The position numbers and the translations under genes are program-made. 64,000 nt of DNA from positions 62,001 to 126,000 of the forward strand of contig JAJPXB010000047.1 of the NCBI GenBank assembly GCA_021205695.1, given 5' to 3'. The notes beneath the pieces were generated by a model. That model was not told the origin of the DNA and did not search any database. It saw only the letters and a program-made list of their open reading frames with translations. Numbering within the stretch: the first letter of the stretch is position 1; every line of letters begins with the position of its first letter. Of the stretch, positions 59,858 to 64,000 are shown piece after piece. Source of the DNA: Clostridiales bacterium (GTDB lineage Bacteria; Bacillota; Clostridia; Oscillospirales; Oscillospiraceae).

Positions 59858-61210
59858 TCACAGCGGCTCTCTCAATACGGCAATGTCCTCTTGCAGCCCA
59901 TTATAACCGATTTGGGCCAAATAGACCAGATGATTTTTGGTGATCCGCTCTCCCGGAGCCACCACCGGCACGCCGGGGGGATAGGGGGCGATCTGGGCGG
60001 CGGCAATACGGCCCTCCGCCCGATACAGCGGGATGTGCGCCCGGGGGCCGAAAACTGCCTCCCGAGGGGTGCAGACCGTCTCCGTCGCAGGGAGCAGGAG
60101 AGGCTCCGGGACGATGGGCTCCTGATAGCTCAGCCCCAGGAGAGTGAGCACAGCGTCCAGCCGGTCCAGCTGCTCCTCGCCGTCCGCCCCGGTGAGGATG
60201 AAAACGACATGGTTTTTATCATGCATCTCCGGATAGACGCCCAGCTCCTCCAGGGAGCGGTTCAGGGCGGCTCCGTCCTCGGTGAGCAGGGTCAGCCGCA
60301 GGGGGTCCAGGGTCAGGCCCTCCCTCTCCCGGAGACAGGGATATTTCTCCCGCAGCTGGAGGGACGCCCCGGCGGTGAGGAAGGTCCGCTCCTCTCCGCC
60401 GCAGGCCAGCCAGGTCCGCAGCCGGTCCAGGGCGGCCATCATGGGATAGGAGGGGGAGGAGGTGGCGAAGAGCAGACTGCGCTCCCGCAGCTCGTCCATG
60501 GAAAAGCCGTTGGCAAACAGAAGGGCGGACTGCCCCGGGGCGGGAAGGGTCTTGTGGGCGGAGACGGTGACCAGGTCTGCCCCGGCGTAGGGATTTTGCG
60601 GATAAAAGATGGGCAGGTGCGCCCCGTGGGCGCCGTCCACCACCAGCCTGGCCCCCCGGTCGTGGCAGACCTTCGCAATGGCCTCCACATCGGAGCAGAC
60701 GCCGTAATAGGTGGGGGAGGTGACGCACACCGTCCGGCTGCCCGTCTCGTCCAGCAGGCGGGCGACACGCTCCGGAGACACCGGCCCCCACACGCCGCCC
60801 TCGGTCAGCCAGGGCCGCTCCAGCCAAACCGGGCGGAGGTCCAGCAGTTCCATCCCCGAGTGGAGGCACCGGTGGCTCACCCGATCCATGATGATTGTGT
60901 CGCCGGATGCCGCCGCCAGGGAGAGGGCGGTGTGAAGTCCCTGGGTGGAGCCGCCTGTGAGAAACAGACAGCCCTCGCTGCCCCAGTAATCCGCCCACAG
61001 CTGCTCGGCCCGGTCGATCAGTCCGTCCGCCCGGTAGAGATCGCCGGTGCGGTCGGTTTCGGTGAAGTCCAGGGCGGCATAGCCCCGCAGCTCCGGGACG
61101 GGCAGACCGATCCCCTTGTGCCCCGGCATATGCATCCGCAGGGGCTTTTCATCGGCAAACTGCCGCAGCGCGTCGTAGAGGGGGGCCTCCAGGGGAGTTT
61201 CGTTCATCAC
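59858..61210 (-). CDS. Orn/Lys/Arg decarboxylase-family PLP enzyme
   Basis: A 450-residue fold-type I PLP enzyme. It has MHMPGHKGIGLPVPEL (family signature HMPGHKG), FLTGGSTQGLHTALSLAA, LVVDGAHGAHLPIFY (Asp that pairs with the PLP nitrogen) and the PLP lysine in TVSAHKTLPAPGQSALLF. It belongs to the short YaaO-type group without the wing domain. Substrate (arginine, lysine or ornithine) is not readable. Upstream gene lepA ends 146 bp before it. Confidence 0.9.
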   Translation of the reverse strand: MMNETPLEAPLYDALRQFADEKPLRMHMPGHKGIGLPVPELRGYAALDFTETDRTGDLYRADGLIDRAEQLWADYWGSEGCLFLTGGSTQGLHTALSLAAASGDTIIMDRVSHRCLHSGMELLDLRPVWLERPWLTEGGVWGPVSPERVARLLDETGSRTVCVTSPTYYGVCSDVEAIAKVCHDRGARLVVDGAHGAHLPIFYPQNPYAGADLVTVSAHKTLPAPGQSALLFANGFSMDELRERSLLFATSSPSYPMMAALDRLRTWLACGGEERTFLTAGASLQLREKYPCLREREGLTLDPLRLTLLTEDGAALNRSLEELGVYPEMHDKNHVVFILTGADGEEQLDRLDAVLTLLGLSYQEPIVPEPLLLPATETVCTPREAVFGPRAHIPLYRAEGRIAAAQIAPYPPGVPVVAPGERITKNHLVYLAQIGYNGLQEDIAVLREPL

Positions 61211-61355
61211 AGTACCTCGTCAGAAACGCCGGAAGGCGTTTTCTTTTATTCTATCACGATTCCGGCAAAAGGAAAGAGGAGCGAAAATGATAACGGCGAC
61301 AAGCTGCCTCCCCTTTCAGGGGAGCCAAAAGGAGCCTGAAATCAGCGTGTCCCCC

Positions 61356-63161
61356 TCACTGGCTGTCCAGCTTGAGCACTGCCATAAACGCTTCGGTAGG
61401 CATCTGTACCGTGCCCAGAGAGCGCATCTTCTTTTTGCCCCGCTTCTGCTTCTCCAGCAGCTTTTTCTTACGGGTGATGTCGCCGCCGTAGCACTTGGCC
61501 AGCACGTCCTTGCGCACCGCCTTGATGGTCTCCCGGGCGATAATCTTGCCGCCGATGGCCGCCTGGATGGGTACCTCGAACTGCTGGCGGGGGATGTTCT
61601 CCTTCAGCTTCTCGCAGATGCGCCGGGCCCGGCCGTAGGCCTTGTCCTTGTGGACGATAATGCTCAGGGCATCCACCTTGTCCCCGTTGAGCAGGAAATC
61701 CACCTTCACCAGGCTGCTGGTGCGGTAGTCTGCCAGCTCGTAGTCCAGGGAGGCGTAGCCTTTGGTGTGGGCCTTGAGGGTGTCAAAGAAGTCGAAGATA
61801 GTCTCATTCAGGGGCATGGAGTAGCGCAGCTCTACCAGGTTGGTGTCCAGATACTGCATATCCCGGTACTCTCCCCGCCGCTCCTGGCAGATGGGCATAA
61901 TGTCCCCCACGTAGTCGTTGGGGGTGATGATGGAGACGTTGACGTAGGGCTCCCGGGCCTCCCTGATGACGGCGGGGTCGGGATAGTTGTGGGGGTTGTC
62001 CACCCGGACGACGGAGCCGTCCGTCTTGATGATCTCATAGATGACGTTGGGCAGGGTGGTAACCAGATCCAGGTCAAACTCCCGCTCCAGCCGCTCCTGG
62101 ATGATCTCCATATGGAGCAGCCCCAAAAAGCCGCACCGGAAGCCGAAGCCCAGGGCCGCGGAGGACTCCGGCTCAAAGACCAGAGAGGCGTCGTTGAGCT
62201 GGAGCTTTTCCAGGGCGTCCCGCAGATCGGGATATTTGGAGCCGTCCTCGGTGTAGATGCCGCAGTAGACCATGGGCTGAGCGGGCCGATAGCCGGGGAG
62301 GGCCTCAGCCGTGGGACGGGTGGCCCCGGTGACGGTGTCGCCTACGCGGGTGTCCCGTACGTTTTTGATGCTGGCGGTGAAATAGCCCACCTCTCCGGCG
62401 GTGAGCTCATCCCTGGGCTCCATGCCGATGGGCAGCATATGGCCGCACTCCACCACCTTATAGACGGCTCCGGAGGCCATCATCTCCACGTCCATACCCA
62501 CGGACAGCCTGCCGTCCACCACCCGGACCAGCACCACCACGCCCCGGTAGGAGTCATACTGGCTGTCGAAGATCAGGGCCTTTAAGGGGGCGTCCGGGTC
62601 GCCCTCCGGGGCGGGGATGTTGTCCACCACGTCCTCCAGGACAGCGGGGATGTTGATGCCCGCCTTGGCGGAGATCTCCGGGGCGTCGGCGGCGGGAAGG
62701 CCGATGATGTTCTCGATCTCCTCCTTCACCCGCCTGGGATCGGCGGCGGGGAGGTCGATCTTGTTGATGACCGGCAGAATCTCCAGGTTGTGATCCAAGG
62801 CCAGATAGGTGTTGGCCAGGGTCTGGGCCTCCACGCCCTGGCTGGCATCTACCACCAGCACCGCCCCCTCGCAGGCGGCCAGGGAACGGCTGACCTCATA
62901 GTTGAAATCCACATGGCCCGGGGTGTCGATCAGGTTGAGAAGATACTCCTCCCCGTCCGGGGCGTGGTAGCGCAGGGTCACAGCCCTGGCCTTGATGGTG
63001 ATGCCCCGCTCCCGCTCCAGCTCCATGTTGTCCAGCAGCTGACTCTCCATGTCCCGCTCCGCCACCGCTCCGCACAGCTCGATGAGCCGGTCGGACAGCG
63101 TTGATTTGCCGTGGTCGATATGCGCGATGATGGAAAAATTACGAATATGATCCTGATTCAT
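61356..63161 (-). CDS. lepA: elongation factor 4 (LepA)
   Basis: A 601-residue ribosome-associated GTPase. G1 [19 protein letters not shown]3 [17 protein letters not shown]4 [12 protein letters not shown], and the LepA-specific C-terminal domain [19 protein letters not shown] followed by [20 protein letters not shown]. Normal length. Its start lies 23 bp inside the end of the XRE regulator gene. Confidence 0.98.
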   Translation of the reverse strand: MNQDHIRNFSIIAHIDHGKSTLSDRLIELCGAVAERDMESQLLDNMELERERGITIKARAVTLRYHAPDGEEYLLNLIDTPGHVDFNYEVSRSLAACEGAVLVVDASQGVEAQTLANTYLALDHNLEILPVINKIDLPAADPRRVKEEIENIIGLPAADAPEISAKAGINIPAVLEDVVDNIPAPEGDPDAPLKALIFDSQYDSYRGVVVLVRVVDGRLSVGMDVEMMASGAVYKVVECGHMLPIGMEPRDELTAGEVGYFTASIKNVRDTRVGDTVTGATRPTAEALPGYRPAQPMVYCGIYTEDGSKYPDLRDALEKLQLNDASLVFEPESSAALGFGFRCGFLGLLHMEIIQERLEREFDLDLVTTLPNVIYEIIKTDGSVVRVDNPHNYPDPAVIREAREPYVNVSIITPNDYVGDIMPICQERRGEYRDMQYLDTNLVELRYSMPLNETIFDFFDTLKAHTKGYASLDYELADYRTSSLVKVDFLLNGDKVDALSIIVHKDKAYGRARRICEKLKENIPRQQFEVPIQAAIGGKIIARETIKAVRKDVLAKCYGGDITRKKKLLEKQKRGKKKMRSLGTVQMPTEAFMAVLKLDSQ

Positions 63162-63870
63162 GGCGATACTCCCAAATCAAAGTAGTTGACTGTTCATCCA
63201 TCCGAGCGGAGATCCGATCCTCCGCGTCCCGGACGATGGCCGTCATGTAGGGATAGGCGGCGGGGAACTCCCGGCGGAGGGTCTCCCGGTTGGGGAGGGT
63301 GAGGCCTGCCCCATTCCGGGCGCAGTCCCGGAGGGAGAGCAGGTACCGCCCCCGGCTCAGCTGCAGCTCAGCGTCCCCAAGGCCGGAGGAGATGGCGTCG
63401 TCGTCGGCGGAAAACTGCCCCAGGCTGGCGACAGGGTCCCACTGGTAGAGCTGCCGGAGAAGAAGGTAGACCGCCGTGGACAGATACCGGGCGGCGGCGG
63501 AGAGGACGGCGGCGTTTTCCAGCCGGGCCAGCAGGTCAAAGAGGAGGGAGATGGCGTTGATCACGGGCCTGGCGGCCTCGGTGGCCTGGCGGCGCTGGCG
63601 CTGTCGGCTACTCCTGACGCCGGAAACGGCGGCGGGGTGGATCATCGCGCCCTCCCGCTCCGTCGTCCGGCCCAGGAGATAGTCCGCAGACACCCGATAG
63701 TAATCGCAGGCCCGGATGACGAAGGCCAGCCCCGGCTCCCGGATGCCGTTTTCATAGTGGGACAGAAGGGCCTGGCTGATGCCCAGCGCCTCCGCCGCCG
63801 CGCGCTGGCTGATGCCGCGCTCCTTCCGCAGAGCGGAGAGGGTGTGAGAAAAATCCTGATTGGTCATCAT
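63139..63870 (-). CDS. XRE-family helix-turn-helix regulator
   Basis: A 243-residue protein from the ATG pair at 63870/63867 (GGGAGTG upstream). Residues 1-65 are a Cro/C1-type DNA-binding domain: [55 protein letters not shown]. The remaining part is helical without known motif ([20 protein letters not shown]). It overlaps the lepA start and leads the operon. Confidence 0.88.
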   Translation of the reverse strand: MMTNQDFSHTLSALRKERGISQRAAAEALGISQALLSHYENGIREPGLAFVIRACDYYRVSADYLLGRTTEREGAMIHPAAVSGVRSSRQRQRRQATEAARPVINAISLLFDLLARLENAAVLSAAARYLSTAVYLLLRQLYQWDPVASLGQFSADDDAISSGLGDAELQLSRGRYLLSLRDCARNGAGLTLPNRETLRREFPAAYPYMTAIVRDAEDRISARMDEQSTTLIWEYRHESGSYS

Positions 63871-63923
63871 ATAAAAACACTCCCAGTGTGAGAAAGGCAA
63901 AAGAAGAAAAACAGACAGTAATA

Positions 63924-63952
63924 ATGATAACAGACCGTATTCAAAAAGTAAA
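63924..63952 (-). promoter_or_regulatory. promoter of the XRE-lepA operon
   Basis: Minus strand TTTACT, 17 bp, TATCAT, 54 bp before the first ATG. The last 48 bp of the window contain nothing I recognise. Confidence 0.6.
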
Positions 63953-64000
63953 GCGTCCTGAGGGGGAAATCTTTGTTAAAAACTTAGCAAAGGAAATTAG

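Noticed and set aside
59624-61339. A 571-codon plus ORF opposite darA and the decarboxylase
   Set aside because: Antisense shadow; Gly/His/Gln-rich translation without motifs.

Overview
The window looks like a chromosomal segment of a high-GC, gut-type Clostridia (Eubacteriales, most likely Oscillospiraceae). Evidence: Firmicutes housekeeping order and genes (ricT, holB, darA, lepA, greA-lysS, yerC-like, hslO), strong AAAGGAGG ribosome binding sites, consensus sigma-A promoters, an acyl-CoA dehydrogenase/Etf locus, and TnpV/DUF6462-type mobile element debris. The genus assignment is inference.

Layout. 1-3.4 kb: end of a flagellin lysine-N-methylase-like gene, an unknown Ntn-hydrolase-like protein, trmB and a THUMP-domain rRNA methyltransferase. 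3.5-9.5 kb: a surface-glycan operon (triple-GT2 glycosyltransferase, UDP-glucose dehydrogenase, TupA-like ATP-grasp). 9.5-14.4 kb: MazF-type RNase, an acyl-CoA carboxyltransferase, and a yerC-like/methyltransferase/hslO operon. 14.4-16.5 kb: decayed genes (C39-like peptidase, tnpV) around a serine recombinase. 16.6-27.6 kb: a complete type I-C CRISPR-Cas system (cas3, then cas5c-cas8c-cas7c-cas4-cas1-cas2) and a 47-repeat array. 28.3-38.6 kb: mixed metabolism, including an acyl-CoA dehydrogenase-EtfB fusion with etfA, lipoproteins, a tRNA-Thr, an amidohydrolase and a LysR/nitroreductase pair. 38.9-43.2 kb: pstSCAB-phoU with a frameshift in pstA. 43.3-45.4 kb: greA-lysS. 45.4-50.5 kb: a degraded integrative element. 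50.5-57.1 kb: a long HTH regulator divergent from two more glycosyltransferases. 57.4-63.9 kb: the minus-strand operon XRE-lepA-decarboxylase-darA-holB-ricT.

Most important finding. The 217-bp gap between cas3 and cas5c holds what looks like a small crRNA-like regulatory RNA (a CreR-type Cas-regulating guide) on the minus strand. It has its own promoter (TTGTCA-17-TATAAT), a shrunken CRISPR repeat (CAGC-ACAA-GCTG) followed by the exact 11-nt repeat handle TGGATTGAAAT, a pseudo-spacer, and a terminator hairpin. The pseudo-spacer matches 16 of 18 positions just downstream of the -10 box of the cas5c promoter, next to a TTC PAM. The only two mismatches in those 18 nt fall at positions 6 and 12, which are flipped out in type I effector complexes. 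The guide promoter and cas promoter share overlapping -35 boxes. The simplest reading is that Cascade loaded with this RNA represses its own operon.

Coordinates are read by eye from the sequence. No database search was run, and family names rest on recognised motifs.
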